DNA of 64,000 bases from Paenibacillus sp. FSL A5-0031 (GTDB taxonomy: Bacteria; Bacillota; Bacilli; Paenibacillales; Paenibacillaceae): assembly GCF_001956295.1 (NCBI RefSeq), contig NZ_MRTD01000026.1, positions 16,043-80,042 on the forward strand, given 5' to 3'. Positions within the stretch are counted from its first letter, which is position 1, and each line of letters starts with the position of its first letter. A program made the position numbers and the translations under genes. Under the pieces are notes generated by a model. It made no database searches, had not been told where the DNA came from, and was given only the letters and a program-made list of their open reading frames with translations. Shown in pieces: positions 48,132-57,607 of this stretch.

Positions 48132-49748
48132 ATGATGATTCCTAGATATTTAGTCGATGTGCAGTTAAGTGAGCTGCCTGTTATAGAAAAAGATGTGATT
48201 GTAATTGGGGCCGGCATTGCCGGTCTTTTTACCGCTATACGAGCAAGTGAAAACAATTCTGTCCTCATGATTACGAAAAAATCGCTGCTCGACAGCAATA
48301 CGCGTTATGCGCAGGGCGGTATCGCTGCTGTTATTTCGGATGAGGATTCGCCGGCTTACCATAGACAAGATACACTCGTAGCGGGTGCAGGCTTATGTTC
48401 TAATGAAGCGGTTGATGTACTCGTTCATGAGGGACCCAAAGGTGTTCGCAGCTTAATAAAGATGGGAACGCAATTCGATCTGGAGAATGGCGAGTTTGCG
48501 CTTACGAAGGAAGGAGCGCATAGCCAGCGGCGTATTTTGCATGCTAACGGGGATGCTACAGGCTTTGAGATCGTACGAGCATTGTCCGAAACGGCTATTG
48601 CCAATCCTAAGATCGAAGTTTGGGATGACCATTTTGTTATTGATTTGGTTACTCAGGACGGCGAATGCTGCGGTGTCATTGTACAGAAGCCGAGCGGTGC
48701 GCGGTTGTTTGTAAGAGGCAAAGCCGTCATTTTGAGCTCAGGCGGGGCTGGCCAGTTGTACCGTTACACGACAAATCCTGAGGTTGCCACAGGAGACGGT
48801 ATTGCGATGGCTTATCGAGCAGGGGCATACATACAGGATGTCGAGTTTATTCAGTTCCACCCTACCTCTCTATGTTATCCAGGCGCGCCAAGGTTTTTGA
48901 TATCAGAGGCTGTGCGCGGCGAAGGGGCGTATCTTCGTAATATTAAAGGAGAGCGCTTCATGGAACGCTACCATGAACAGCTGGAGCTGGCACCGCGCGA
49001 TGTTGTGGCGAGAGCCATCGTCAGTGAAATGGAAGAGACGAAATCGACTTTCGTTTATATTGATATTACACATGAATCACCGGAAATGGTGAAGCACCGT
49101 TTTCCTACTATATATGAATATTGCTTAAAATACGGCCTCGACTTGACGTCGGACTGGATTCCGGTTGCACCAGCTATGCATTATATGATGGGCGGAGTGA
49201 AAACCGACCTAAATGGGGAAACGAATATAAAGCGTTTATTCGCTTGTGGCGAAGTTTCCTCAACAGGTGTACACGGCGCTAATCGATTAGCGAGCAATTC
49301 GCTTTCCGAGGCCATTGTATTTGGCAGAAGAATTGTAAAACGAATCGATGAGCTTCCGAGTCTTACGATTCAGCCTATTATTAGTAATGAGATAGAACGA
49401 AGCAGTACATCAATCCAAGCTGTCGTAGAAAGACGGCTTAAGCTGCAAAAGATCATGGTCCGTTATGCTGGCTTGCGCCGCGATGCAAGTGGTCTTATGA
49501 AAGGTCTTGAGGAATTGAAACGGCAGTTGCCTATCTATCAATCCGTTCTGACGGGGCGTGAGGAATACGAATTTGCTAATCTGCTCACCTGTGCCCTGCT
49601 GACTACGGAAGCTGCACTCTCTCGGGAGGAAAGTCGTGGTGCGCATTTCCGAGAGGATTTCCCGGTACGCGATGATGCAATGTGGAGAAAGCATACGGTG
49701 TTACACCGTCTATATGGATTGACGGAGGAGCGAATAGAGGATGTTTGA
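48132..49748 (+). CDS. nadB: L-aspartate oxidase
   Basis: A 538-residue FAD enzyme that oxidises L-aspartate to iminoaspartate, the substrate of NadA. The FAD-binding DVIVIGAGIAGLFTAIRA is near residues 21-38, followed by TRYAQGGIAAVISDEDSP, the catalytic-loop HSQRRILHANGDATG, and VHGANRLASNSLSEAIVFGRR. The C-terminal helical domain is present, so length is normal. Start ATG 48132 is chosen because TGGAGGAG lies 4-11 nt upstream; ATG 48135 is equivalent. It overlaps nadC by 8 nt. Confidence 0.95.
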   Translation: MMIPRYLVDVQLSELPVIEKDVIVIGAGIAGLFTAIRASENNSVLMITKKSLLDSNTRYAQGGIAAVISDEDSPAYHRQDTLVAGAGLCSNEAVDVLVHEGPKGVRSLIKMGTQFDLENGEFALTKEGAHSQRRILHANGDATGFEIVRALSETAIANPKIEVWDDHFVIDLVTQDGECCGVIVQKPSGARLFVRGKAVILSSGGAGQLYRYTTNPEVATGDGIAMAYRAGAYIQDVEFIQFHPTSLCYPGAPRFLISEAVRGEGAYLRNIKGERFMERYHEQLELAPRDVVARAIVSEMEETKSTFVYIDITHESPEMVKHRFPTIYEYCLKYGLDLTSDWIPVAPAMHYMMGGVKTDLNGETNIKRLFACGEVSSTGVHGANRLASNSLSEAIVFGRRIVKRIDELPSLTIQPIISNEIERSSTSIQAVVERRLKLQKIMVRYAGLRRDASGLMKGLEELKRQLPIYQSVLTGREEYEFANLLTCALLTTEAALSREESRGAHFREDFPVRDDAMWRKHTVLHRLYGLTEERIEDV

Positions 49749-50625
49749 ATGGATGGCAGGCGGTTATAATGCGGCAGTGCGCGAGCAAATTCGCGGATGG
49801 CTTGCAGAGGATATAGGCAGTGGGGATATTACGACCGAAACGACGATTCCAAGGGACTCGCGTTCCAAAGCCGTTATCCATGTGAAGGAAAGCGGTATAA
49901 TTGCAGGGCTTCCGATTGCGAAGCTCGTATTTGAGGTTGTTGATTCGTCACTTGTCTTTGATTCCAAAGTACAGGATGGCGAGTATGTAAACAAGGGTAC
50001 GATTATCGCCACTGTAGAGGGCAGCACGCATAGCCTATTAACCGGAGAGCGACTTGCGCTTAACTTAATGCAACGGCTGTCTGGCATTGCGACTAAGACA
50101 CGTTCTTTCATCGATGCGCTTGAAGGATTGCCGGTTCGGCTTGTCGATACTCGCAAGACAACCCCAGGACATCGGATGCTGGAGAAGTATGCAGTGCGTG
50201 TGGGGGGCGGCGCTAACCACCGATTCGGTTTATACGATGCAGTTATGATTAAAGATAACCATATTAAAGGCTCTGGCGGCATTCGTGCTGCGGTTGAAGC
50301 TGCGCGCAGTAAAATTCCACATACAATGAAAATTGAAGTAGAGACAGAATCGTTAGCGCAAGTGGACGAAGCGCTTGCTTGTGGCGCAGACATTATTATG
50401 CTGGACAATATGTCTACAGATTTGATGAAGGAGTGTGTAGCTCGAATTAAAGCAGCTTCTCCTCACGTTATCGTAGAAGCATCTGGCGGTGTCTCTTTAG
50501 AAACCGTTAAAGGTATCGCAGCTAGCGGCGTTGATGTCATTTCGGTAGGCGGATTGACTTATTCCTTCCATGCGCTCGATATTAGCTTGGATTTGAATGA
50601 GAAGAAGGGTGTGGAGTCGCTTTGA
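49741..50625 (+). CDS. nadC: Nicotinate-nucleotide pyrophosphorylase (carboxylating)
   Basis: A 294-residue quinolinate phosphoribosyltransferase making nicotinate mononucleotide from quinolinate and PRPP. EDIGSGDITTETTIP, LNLMQRLSGIATKTRSF, the PRPP-binding RLVDTRKTTPGHRMLEKYAVRVGGGANHRFGLYDAVMIKDNHI block and the C-terminal barrel motif EASGGVSLETVKGIAASGVDVISVGGLT are intact. ATG 49741 lies within the end of nadB, with GGAGGAG upstream. The stop codon overlaps the TTG start of coaX, implying one transcript from NAD to CoA genes. Confidence 0.96.
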   Translation: MFEWMAGGYNAAVREQIRGWLAEDIGSGDITTETTIPRDSRSKAVIHVKESGIIAGLPIAKLVFEVVDSSLVFDSKVQDGEYVNKGTIIATVEGSTHSLLTGERLALNLMQRLSGIATKTRSFIDALEGLPVRLVDTRKTTPGHRMLEKYAVRVGGGANHRFGLYDAVMIKDNHIKGSGGIRAAVEAARSKIPHTMKIEVETESLAQVDEALACGADIIMLDNMSTDLMKECVARIKAASPHVIVEASGGVSLETVKGIAASGVDVISVGGLTYSFHALDISLDLNEKKGVESL

Positions 50626-51395
50626 TCCTCGTCATTGATGTTGGAAATACGAATATTGTGCTAGGTATCTATAAAGGAAAAGAACTTTTGCACCATTGGC
50701 GGCTGAGCACCAATCGTTCTGCTACAGTAGATGAATACGGCATTAACATTCATAATCTGTTTCATTATGCCGGCGTGAAGCTGGAACAAATGGAAGGCGT
50801 CATTATTTCATCGGTTGTTCCACCTTTGATGCGGACACTCGAGCAGCTTTGCCTCAAATATTTGCGTAAAGTTCCACTAGTTGTAGGGCCTGGCGTCAAA
50901 ACCGGATTAAACATCCGCTATGAGAATCCACGTGAGGTTGGGGCTGATCGGATCGTCAATTCGGTGGCGGGCATCGTAAAATACGGCTCACCGCTTATTG
51001 TTGTTGATTTCGGTACAGCAACGACCTTTGACTATATTGATGAAGGCGGCAATTACTTGGGCGGTGCCATTGTTCCGGGGATCGGCATTTCTACCGAAGC
51101 GCTTTATCAGCGTGCCGCTAAGCTGCCGCGTATTGAGCTTGTGAAGCCGAAGAGTGTCATTGGGCGCAATCCTGTGACATCGATGCAGGCTGGCATTATT
51201 TTTGGATACGCAGGACAGGTTGACGGTATTGTTAAACGGATTCGTACAGAATTTGGTGTCACACCACGTGTAATCGCAACCGGCGGCTTAGCTGAGTTAA
51301 TCGCTGCTGAATCGGAAACGATAGAAGAGGTTGATCCGCTGCTCACACTTGAAGGATTGAGAATTATATATGAACGCAATCAGGAGGGGTTTTGA
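50622..51395 (+). CDS. coaX: Type III pantothenate kinase
   Basis: A 257-residue CoaX that phosphorylates pantothenate, the first step of CoA synthesis. It belongs to the ASKHA fold: phosphate motif ILVIDVGNTNIVLGIYKG at residues 2-19, GADRIVNSVAGI near 107, and VVDFGTATTFDYIDEGGNYLGGAIVPGI near 127-154. Start TTG 50622 overlaps the nadC stop (TTGA). In B. subtilis coaX directly follows ftsH; here 9 kb of transporter and nad genes come between. The stop overlaps the hslO start by 1 nt. Confidence 0.96.
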   Translation: MILVIDVGNTNIVLGIYKGKELLHHWRLSTNRSATVDEYGINIHNLFHYAGVKLEQMEGVIISSVVPPLMRTLEQLCLKYLRKVPLVVGPGVKTGLNIRYENPREVGADRIVNSVAGIVKYGSPLIVVDFGTATTFDYIDEGGNYLGGAIVPGIGISTEALYQRAAKLPRIELVKPKSVIGRNPVTSMQAGIIFGYAGQVDGIVKRIRTEFGVTPRVIATGGLAELIAAESETIEEVDPLLTLEGLRIIYERNQEGF

Positions 51396-52303
51396 TGGAA
51401 AATCAGCTGAAGGACGTGCTGGTGCGAGGGACGGCATGGAATGGCAAGATTCGAGTGTTCGCGGCTCGCACGACTCAGCTTGTTGAAGAGCTTCGCCAAA
51501 GGCATGGTACATATCCAACGGCTACAGCAGCGTTAGGGCGTACATTAACAGCAGGTGCTATTATGGGCGCTATGCTGAAAGGGCAAGAAAAACTGACGAT
51601 TCAAGTAAAGGGCGACGGTCCAATCGGCCAGATCGTTGTTGATGCCAATGCAGACGGAGAGGTTCGCGGATACGTTGATCATCCTGAAGTGCATTTGGCA
51701 AGCAACGCACTGGGTAAGCTTGACGTAGCCGGAGCTGTCGGGCGCACTGGTTATCTTCATATTACAAAGGATTTAGGGATGAAGGAGCCATACCGTGGCA
51801 GTATTCCGATTGTATCGGGTGAACTCGGCGAGGATTTCACATACTATTTCGCGGTCTCCGAGCAGACGCCTTCGGCGGTTGGTCTTGGCGTCTTGGTAGA
51901 TACAGATAACTCGGTGCTGCATGCCGGCGGGTTTATCGTTCAGCTTATGCCTGGTTTGACGGACGATGAGATTACAAAACTGGAGCAAGCGGTTGGATCG
52001 ATGCCGCCTGTAACGACCTTGCTTGATCAAGGAGAGTCACCGGAGGGGCTGCTGCGCCGGATTGTAGGCAATGATGGCGACCTTCACATTCACGATACGA
52101 TGGACTTGAAGTTTCAATGCTTCTGTTCCTCCGAGCGTGTAGAGCAGACACTTCTCAGTTTAGGTGAGCATGAGCTGCAACAAATTATTGATGAAGATGG
52201 AAAAGCGGAAGTCGTTTGCCAATTTTGCAACGAAGCGTATACATTTGAACGGGCGCAGCTAAAGCTGCTGCTTGAACAAGCGAAACCAAAGCCGATCCAA
52301 TAA
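51395..52303 (+). CDS. hslO: Redox-regulated chaperone Hsp33
   Basis: A 302-residue Hsp33 holdase activated by oxidative unfolding. The N-terminal domain has LVRGTAWNGKIRVFAARTTQLVEELRQRH, and the redox switch near residues 245-280 keeps the four zinc-binding cysteines as CFC (QCFCSSERV) and CQFC (VVCQFCNEAY). AGGAGGGG precedes ATG 51395, which shares a base with the coaX stop codon. It is followed 17 nt later by the ppiC-like gene, as in B. subtilis yacC-yacD. Confidence 0.96.
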   Translation: MENQLKDVLVRGTAWNGKIRVFAARTTQLVEELRQRHGTYPTATAALGRTLTAGAIMGAMLKGQEKLTIQVKGDGPIGQIVVDANADGEVRGYVDHPEVHLASNALGKLDVAGAVGRTGYLHITKDLGMKEPYRGSIPIVSGELGEDFTYYFAVSEQTPSAVGLGVLVDTDNSVLHAGGFIVQLMPGLTDDEITKLEQAVGSMPPVTTLLDQGESPEGLLRRIVGNDGDLHIHDTMDLKFQCFCSSERVEQTLLSLGEHELQQIIDEDGKAEVVCQFCNEAYTFERAQLKLLLEQAKPKPIQ

Positions 52304-52320
52304 TCGGAGGCATTAGGGCA

Positions 52321-53313
52321 ATGAGGAAATACGAGGTGCTGAAGGCCGTTGTCATCCTTCAAGCCGTATGCATGGTGGTATTATCGGTAGTCGTCGTAAT
52401 TAGAGTGTGGCCGGGTCATGATCGACAGCTGGATAATCAGCAGCCAACGAATGTCGGCAGTGGGGAAGAAACGGCTGAACCGAGCAAGCCGGGCCAAACA
52501 CCAACGAATCAATCGGATGGTAGCCGTGTGATCGCTAAAGTGGGCAAGGAAAACATTACGCTTGCAGATTTGGAAGGTGAGCTTCATTCGCAATATGGAG
52601 CTGCTGTTCTGCGCACGTTAATGGTTCATAAAGCGATTGATTTAGAAGCTGCAGCCTCTGAGCTAAGCATACTCGCTGAAGAGCAAAGCCGTGAGCTTGA
52701 TAAAATGATTGAAGGCTACGATAGTGAAGAACGTTTTTTTGAAGTCATGCAAGAGCAATTAGGCATGAGCCGGGAACAGGTGTTGGAGGACTTGCATTAC
52801 CGCTTGCTTCTGGAGAAAATCGTCGTGCGAAGCATTCATGTCTCAGATGAAGAGGTTGAACGCTATATAACCGACCATCCTGAGGAATTTGATGAGAAAA
52901 TGCAGCTGCATCTGCAATGGATTATAACGGAGACGATGAAGGAAGCTAACTCCGTGATGGGGCTTTTATCGGATGGCGAGGATTTCGCTGAGATGGCACA
53001 TTCCTATTCCATTGATTCTTTTACGGCAGATACAGGCGGCGATCTCGGCTTAATTGATAAAGATGACCCATTCTATAACCGCGAAATGATGGAAACAGCC
53101 AGCCGTTTGCGGGTAGCTGAAATTGCTGGTCCGATTAAGGTAGATGGGGGTTATGCGGTTATTCGTCTTATCGAGCGCCAAATGACAACGAATATGTCGG
53201 GCGGCAGGCTGCAAGATACCGTACGCAAGCAGCTGGCGCTTGAACGTGCTGACTCATTGACCAAAATTGAGGATAAGCTGCTAGAGAAATATGATGCTGT
53301 GAAAACAGAATAG
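52321..53313 (+). CDS. Membrane-anchored parvulin-type peptidyl-prolyl isomerase (YacD-like)
   Basis: A 330-residue extracytoplasmic foldase-like protein. An uncleaved-looking N-terminal signal anchor (VLKAVVILQAVCMVVLSVVVVIRV, residues 6-29) has no lipobox Cys. A hydrophilic linker is followed by a SurA-type helical region (about 75-180) and a PPIase domain near 190-290 (LHLQWIITETMKEANSVMGLLSDGEDFAEMAHSYSIDSF; GPIKVDGGYAVIRLIERQ). It is diverged: the usual ASHIL start is HLQWII. It is the second PrsA-like protein of the window and sits between hslO and cysK, the yacD position. Confidence 0.88.
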   Translation: MRKYEVLKAVVILQAVCMVVLSVVVVIRVWPGHDRQLDNQQPTNVGSGEETAEPSKPGQTPTNQSDGSRVIAKVGKENITLADLEGELHSQYGAAVLRTLMVHKAIDLEAAASELSILAEEQSRELDKMIEGYDSEERFFEVMQEQLGMSREQVLEDLHYRLLLEKIVVRSIHVSDEEVERYITDHPEEFDEKMQLHLQWIITETMKEANSVMGLLSDGEDFAEMAHSYSIDSFTADTGGDLGLIDKDDPFYNREMMETASRLRVAEIAGPIKVDGGYAVIRLIERQMTTNMSGGRLQDTVRKQLALERADSLTKIEDKLLEKYDAVKTE

Positions 53314-53356
53314 CTTTGCCCGGTGCTGCGTTTTCAGTGGAGCGTTAAAGTCACTA

Positions 53357-53386
53357 TTGACAACGGATGCAAGAGATTGTTAAGAT
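53357..53386 (+). promoter_or_regulatory. Candidate promoter of cysK
   Basis: TTGACA, 18 bp, TAAGAT, about 55 nt before the start codon. No T-box or S-box structure was seen in the short leader. Confidence 0.5.
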
Positions 53387-53440
53387 GTAATTAGTGAAAA
53401 TACCAACTGAATTAGTCGGAATAAGGAGGCAGTTATTTCC

Positions 53441-54379
53441 ATGGCCAAAATTGTACAAAGTGTTCTAGATCTTATCGGTGACACTCCGCTTGTTCGTTTA
53501 AACCGTCTCGTGCCTGAGGGCAGTGCAGAAGTTTATGTGAAACTTGAATATCAAAATCCAGGTGCAAGTGTAAAAGACCGTATTGCAATCAGTATGATTG
53601 AGGTAGCTGAGCAAGAGGGAATCATAAAACCAGGCGATACTATTATTGAGCCTACTAGTGGAAATACAGGAATTGGACTAGCACTTGTAGCAGCTGCAAA
53701 AGGCTATAAGGCTATTCTTGTTATGCCTGAAACGATGAGTATTGAGCGTCGCAACCTGCTTCGCGCTTACGGTGCAGAGCTTGTATTGACGCCAGGTTCT
53801 GAAGGTATGAACGGTGCTGTTCGCAAAGCGGAAGAACTAGCTGCTGAGAACACGAACTACTTCCTGCCGCAACAATTCAAAAACCAAGCAAACGTTAAGG
53901 TTCACCGCGAAACGACAGGTCCTGAGATCGTCGAAGCGATCAACTCCCTTGATGGTAAGCTTGATGCGTTCGTTGCTGGTATCGGAACTGGCGGAACGAT
54001 TTCAGGTACTGGTGAAGTGCTTAAGAAAAACTTCGACGGTATTAAAATTTACGCGGTAGAGCCTGCTGCTTCACCGATCCTCTCTGGCGGCAAACCGGGT
54101 GCTCACAAAATTCAAGGTATCGGCGCAAACTTTGTTCCTGATATTTTGAACCGTGATATCTACGATGCTGTCATTACAATTGAGAACGAAGATGCGTTTG
54201 AATACGCTCGTCGTGCAGCGAAAGAAGAAGGCATTCTTTGCGGAATTTCCTCTGGCGCAGCGATCTATGCGGCATTGCAAGTTGCGAAAGAGCTTGGCGA
54301 AGGAAAACGTGTTGTTGCGATTGTTCCAAGCAACGGCGAACGCTACCTTTCCACACCGCTGTTCAACTTCGAAAACTAA
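53441..54379 (+). CDS. cysK: Cysteine synthase A
   Basis: A 312-residue PLP enzyme joining O-acetylserine and sulfide to cysteine. The PLP lysine lies in YQNPGASVKDRIAISMI (Lys near residue 46), the substrate loop is EPTSGNTGIGLA, and the phosphate-binding GTGGTISGTGE is near 180-190; GISSGAA closes the C-terminal part. AAGGAGG precedes ATG 53441. It has its own candidate promoter and strong terminator. Codon use is strongly biased, suggesting high expression. Confidence 0.97.
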   Translation: MAKIVQSVLDLIGDTPLVRLNRLVPEGSAEVYVKLEYQNPGASVKDRIAISMIEVAEQEGIIKPGDTIIEPTSGNTGIGLALVAAAKGYKAILVMPETMSIERRNLLRAYGAELVLTPGSEGMNGAVRKAEELAAENTNYFLPQQFKNQANVKVHRETTGPEIVEAINSLDGKLDAFVAGIGTGGTISGTGEVLKKNFDGIKIYAVEPAASPILSGGKPGAHKIQGIGANFVPDILNRDIYDAVITIENEDAFEYARRAAKEEGILCGISSGAAIYAALQVAKELGEGKRVVAIVPSNGERYLSTPLFNFEN

Positions 54380-54400
54380 TTTTTACTGCCTATATCGAAC

Positions 54401-54436
54401 AGCCTTTCATTCCTCGGAATGGAAGGCTTTCTTTTT
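54401..54436 (+). terminator. Intrinsic terminator after cysK
   Basis: AGCCTTTCATTCC/GGAATGGAAGGCT stem with one G-T pair and a tight loop, then TTCTTTTT. Confidence 0.9.
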
Positions 54437-54492
54437 ACTTAGCTATTCTGTATACTGAGCAAAATAAGTCAAGTATTCGGGGGTTGAAGGTG

Positions 54493-56097
54493 ATGATCAC
54501 CGCGATAGAGCAATGGACTCGGTGGCACGCCGAACAGAAATATACGACGCTGCCATTCGTTAAAGAATTACCCTTTGAGTTCGGTAATCGGGCGAACGTA
54601 ACGTCATGGGAAGAAGTATGGCAGGACGCTTCGCCGCATGCTTTTGTATTAGAAAGCGGCAAGGACGGACGATATACGTATTTGGGATTGCATCCTGACG
54701 GGGTTATCCGTGGAAAAGGGCTGCAAGCAGAGTCGATACAATTTCATTCGCTAGAGGAGCAAAGCAAGCGCCGCTGGGAAGGTAAGCCGCTTGAGGTTGT
54801 GAGAGAATGGATGAGCGGTTTGCTTGGGCCGAAGCTTGAGAATGGGCCTAAGTGGGTTGGCGGCTGTATCGGATTCTGGGGTTACGATGTCATTCGTTCG
54901 ATCGAACGATTGCCGGTGCTAGCCGAGGATAATCAGGATATTCCCGATTATTTATTCATGCAAATGAATGAGATATGGATCATCGACCATGAGCAATCAA
55001 AAGTGTATTGTGCTGTCCATTCAAAAGTAGATCAAAATGCGGATCAAGAGGAACTGCGTGCTGCTTATGACCGTGCTTCATCTAGAGCGGAAGGGATGAC
55101 CGACTACTGGTTAACCTGGTTTGATGAAGAGCATGCCCAGGCGAAGGCGATATCGCTTCGAGCAGAGCGTCAGCGTTTGTTGACAGATGATTTATTGCAA
55201 TTGGATGCGGATTCGATTTCTGGCATCACATCCCCTTTCTCGAAGCAAGCATACATGGACGCCGTTCGCAGCATTCAGCGATATATTGAGCAGGGTGACG
55301 TTTTTCAAGTGAATTTGTCCGTTCGTCAGAGCAAAGCGATTGCGGCTGCGCCGGAAGAACTTTATGAATGGATTCGACTAGTTAACCCATCGCCTTATAT
55401 GGGGTTTCTGCGTTGTCCTGATTTTCAGATTGTATCTGCATCCCCTGAGCTTCTCGTTGAGCTCAATGATAACAAACTGATCACAAGACCGATAGCTGGA
55501 ACGCGTAGACGCGGGCGAACGGAGGAAGAGGATCGGCGCCTAGCTGACGAACTTCTCACGAATGAGAAGGAGCGGGCGGAGCATATTATGCTCGTTGACT
55601 TGGAACGGAACGATCTTGGGCGGATTTCTACTTATGGTACGGTTAAGGTCGAAGAGTTTATGGTTATTGAACAATACTCGCATGTTATGCATCTTGTTTC
55701 TCAGGTAGTAGGACAGCTTGCAAACGGCAAAGATGCTTACGATGTTATATCGGCTACCTTCCCTGGAGGAACGATTACAGGTGCTCCAAAAATTCGCACA
55801 ATGGAAATCATAGAAGAGCTTGAACCGACACGCAGAGGACCGTATACGGGCTCGCTTGGATGGATTGACTACAGCGGGGATATGGAATTTAATATTATTA
55901 TTAGAACCATGGTGCTTCAGGAAGGCGTTGTTCATATTCAAGCGGGAGCAGGTATCGTTATTGATTCTGAGCCGGAGCGGGAATATAAAGAATCGCTAAA
56001 CAAGGCGAAGGCATTATGGAAGGCCATTCAGTACAGCGAACGGTTTGCAGCAGTCGATTTGGCAGCGGAAACGGAAAAAGGGGGAGCCTTAACATGA
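54493..56097 (+). CDS. pabB: Aminodeoxychorismate synthase component I
   Basis: A 534-residue chorismate-using enzyme (TrpE/PabB family) making 4-amino-4-deoxychorismate for folate, with PabA supplying ammonia. The C-terminal catalytic region has QGDVFQVNLSVRQS near residue 270, the IAGTRRRGRTEEED block near 335, HIMLVDLERNDLGRIS, and FPGGTITGAPKIRTMEIIEELE near 425. ATG 54493 is selected, with GTG 54490 and TTG 54484 as close alternatives after GGGGG; the far upstream in-frame ATG lies inside cysK. The stop overlaps pabA (ATGA). Confidence 0.94.
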   Translation: MITAIEQWTRWHAEQKYTTLPFVKELPFEFGNRANVTSWEEVWQDASPHAFVLESGKDGRYTYLGLHPDGVIRGKGLQAESIQFHSLEEQSKRRWEGKPLEVVREWMSGLLGPKLENGPKWVGGCIGFWGYDVIRSIERLPVLAEDNQDIPDYLFMQMNEIWIIDHEQSKVYCAVHSKVDQNADQEELRAAYDRASSRAEGMTDYWLTWFDEEHAQAKAISLRAERQRLLTDDLLQLDADSISGITSPFSKQAYMDAVRSIQRYIEQGDVFQVNLSVRQSKAIAAAPEELYEWIRLVNPSPYMGFLRCPDFQIVSASPELLVELNDNKLITRPIAGTRRRGRTEEEDRRLADELLTNEKERAEHIMLVDLERNDLGRISTYGTVKVEEFMVIEQYSHVMHLVSQVVGQLANGKDAYDVISATFPGGTITGAPKIRTMEIIEELEPTRRGPYTGSLGWIDYSGDMEFNIIIRTMVLQEGVVHIQAGAGIVIDSEPEREYKESLNKAKALWKAIQYSERFAAVDLAAETEKGGALT

Positions 56098-56675
56098 TAC
56101 TTGTCATCGATAATTATGATTCCTTTACGTACAATTTAGTGCAGTATTTGGGTGAGCTTGGGGAAGATATTACGGTAAAAAGAAATGACGAAATAGATTT
56201 AGCTGGAATCGAAGCATTAGCGCCCGATCATATTTTAATATCACCAGGTCCGTGTTCACCGAATGAAGCGGGCATTAGTCTATCACTAATCGAGCATTTT
56301 AAAGGTAAAATCCCGATTTTTGGTGTATGTCTTGGTCATCAATCGATCGGGCAGGCATTTGGCGGGGAAGTGGTGCGTGCGGAGAAGCTGATGCACGGCA
56401 AAACGTCTGCCATTTATCATCAAGGAAAATCCGTATTTGAAGGTTTGCCATCACCTTTTACCGCTACTCGCTATCATTCTCTTATCGTACGCCGTGAAAC
56501 GCTGCCTGATTGCTTGGAAATAACAGCGGAAACAGATGAAGGAGAAATTATGGGTTTGCGTCATAAGGAATATGCAATTGAAGGGGTGCAATTTCACCCT
56601 GAGTCCATTATAACGGAGCATGGCTTGACGATGCTTCGTAATTTCTTGCAAAATCGGACGGGCGCAGTGCGATGA
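56094..56675 (+). CDS. pabA: Aminodeoxychorismate/anthranilate synthase glutaminase subunit
   Basis: A 193-residue class I glutamine amidotransferase. The catalytic Cys lies in FGVCLGHQSIGQAFGG near residue 79, and the His-Glu pair is in VQFHPESI near 170. The start MILVIDNYDSFTYNLVQYLGELG is typical. In Bacillus the pabA (trpG) product serves both folate and tryptophan synthesis, and no other trpG is in this window. GGGGGAG precedes ATG 56094, which overlaps the pabB stop; its own stop overlaps the pabC start. Confidence 0.96.
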   Translation: MILVIDNYDSFTYNLVQYLGELGEDITVKRNDEIDLAGIEALAPDHILISPGPCSPNEAGISLSLIEHFKGKIPIFGVCLGHQSIGQAFGGEVVRAEKLMHGKTSAIYHQGKSVFEGLPSPFTATRYHSLIVRRETLPDCLEITAETDEGEIMGLRHKEYAIEGVQFHPESIITEHGLTMLRNFLQNRTGAVR

Positions 56676-57562
56676 AGGTCGGACTGAACGGCTCCGTAAT
56701 GGATGCGAGCGAAGCCGTGATCTCAGTTTATGATCACGGCTTTTTGTACGGTATAGGTTTGTTCGAGACTTTCCGCACGTATAAGGGGAAACCATACTTA
56801 CTAGATAGGCATATGAAGCGGCTATGCTCAGGCTGTGATCAGCTAGGAATTCAGTACACACCTAATATGGAGGAGCTGCGCTGCTCCGTTAACGAGCTAC
56901 TTGTGGCGAATGAATTAAAAGATGGCTATATAAGACTAACCGTCAGTGCAGGCGAAGCTGAGCTAGGGTTGCCGACAGGAGATTATGAACAGCCGAATGT
57001 GTTAATGCTTGTAAAGGCTTTGCCGCCGGTTAATGATGCGGTTCATATGCGCGGACGGGAGCTGCGGCTTTTGCAGACAAGGAGGAACACGCCTGAGGGC
57101 GAGGTTCGCTTTAAGTCTCTCCATTATATGAACAATATTATTGCTAAGCGAGAGCTGCTTGCCAGTGGTGCTGCGCCTGGGGCCGAGGGTCTTATGCTCA
57201 CGCGAGAGGGATGGTTGGCGGAGGGAATCGTGAGCAACTTGTTTTTTGCTAAGGACAATGTTGTATATACGCCTGAACTGGCCACCGGCATATTGCCGGG
57301 CATTACGCGCGAGCGAGTTATGGAGCTGGCTAGCAGTGCAGGGTATGAAACCGAAGAGGGCCTTTATAGCTTGGAGAAGCTGCAAACGGCCGATGAGATA
57401 TGGCTTACCAATTCCATTCAGGAGCTCGTTCCCGTTACGCTGTTATCCGAAGCTGGCGGGGTGAGTAGAGTTATCGGAAACGGTCAAGCAGGGTCTATTA
57501 CAAAGCAATTGCTTACTCTTTACCGACAGACGACAATTGACGATGATACTAGAGCTGTCTAA
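56672..57562 (+). CDS. pabC: Aminodeoxychorismate lyase
   Basis: A 296-residue fold-type IV PLP enzyme that cleaves 4-amino-4-deoxychorismate to 4-aminobenzoate and pyruvate. The opening VISVYDHGFLYGIGLFETFRTYKGKPYLLDRHMKRL and the PLP-lysine region VRFKSLHYMNNIIAKREL (Lys near residue 149) are characteristic, as is the GILPGITRERVMELA phosphate site. It overlaps pabA by 4 nt, completing a pabBAC unit before folP. Branched-chain aminotransferases share this fold, but the context makes PabC the firm call. Confidence 0.93.
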   Translation: MKVGLNGSVMDASEAVISVYDHGFLYGIGLFETFRTYKGKPYLLDRHMKRLCSGCDQLGIQYTPNMEELRCSVNELLVANELKDGYIRLTVSAGEAELGLPTGDYEQPNVLMLVKALPPVNDAVHMRGRELRLLQTRRNTPEGEVRFKSLHYMNNIIAKRELLASGAAPGAEGLMLTREGWLAEGIVSNLFFAKDNVVYTPELATGILPGITRERVMELASSAGYETEEGLYSLEKLQTADEIWLTNSIQELVPVTLLSEAGGVSRVIGNGQAGSITKQLLTLYRQTTIDDDTRAV

Positions 57563-57607
57563 GCTCTATAATCATGTAACATTAAGAAGAAGGATGGCGA
57601 TCTAACA

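Noticed and set aside
53387..53430. CymR operator or T-box before cysK
   Set aside because: Only a loose GGAAT match is visible, and the leader is too short for a T-box.
54238..54492. Longer pabB start overlapping cysK
   Set aside because: The extension lies in cysK and across its terminator, and lacks PabB-like sequence.
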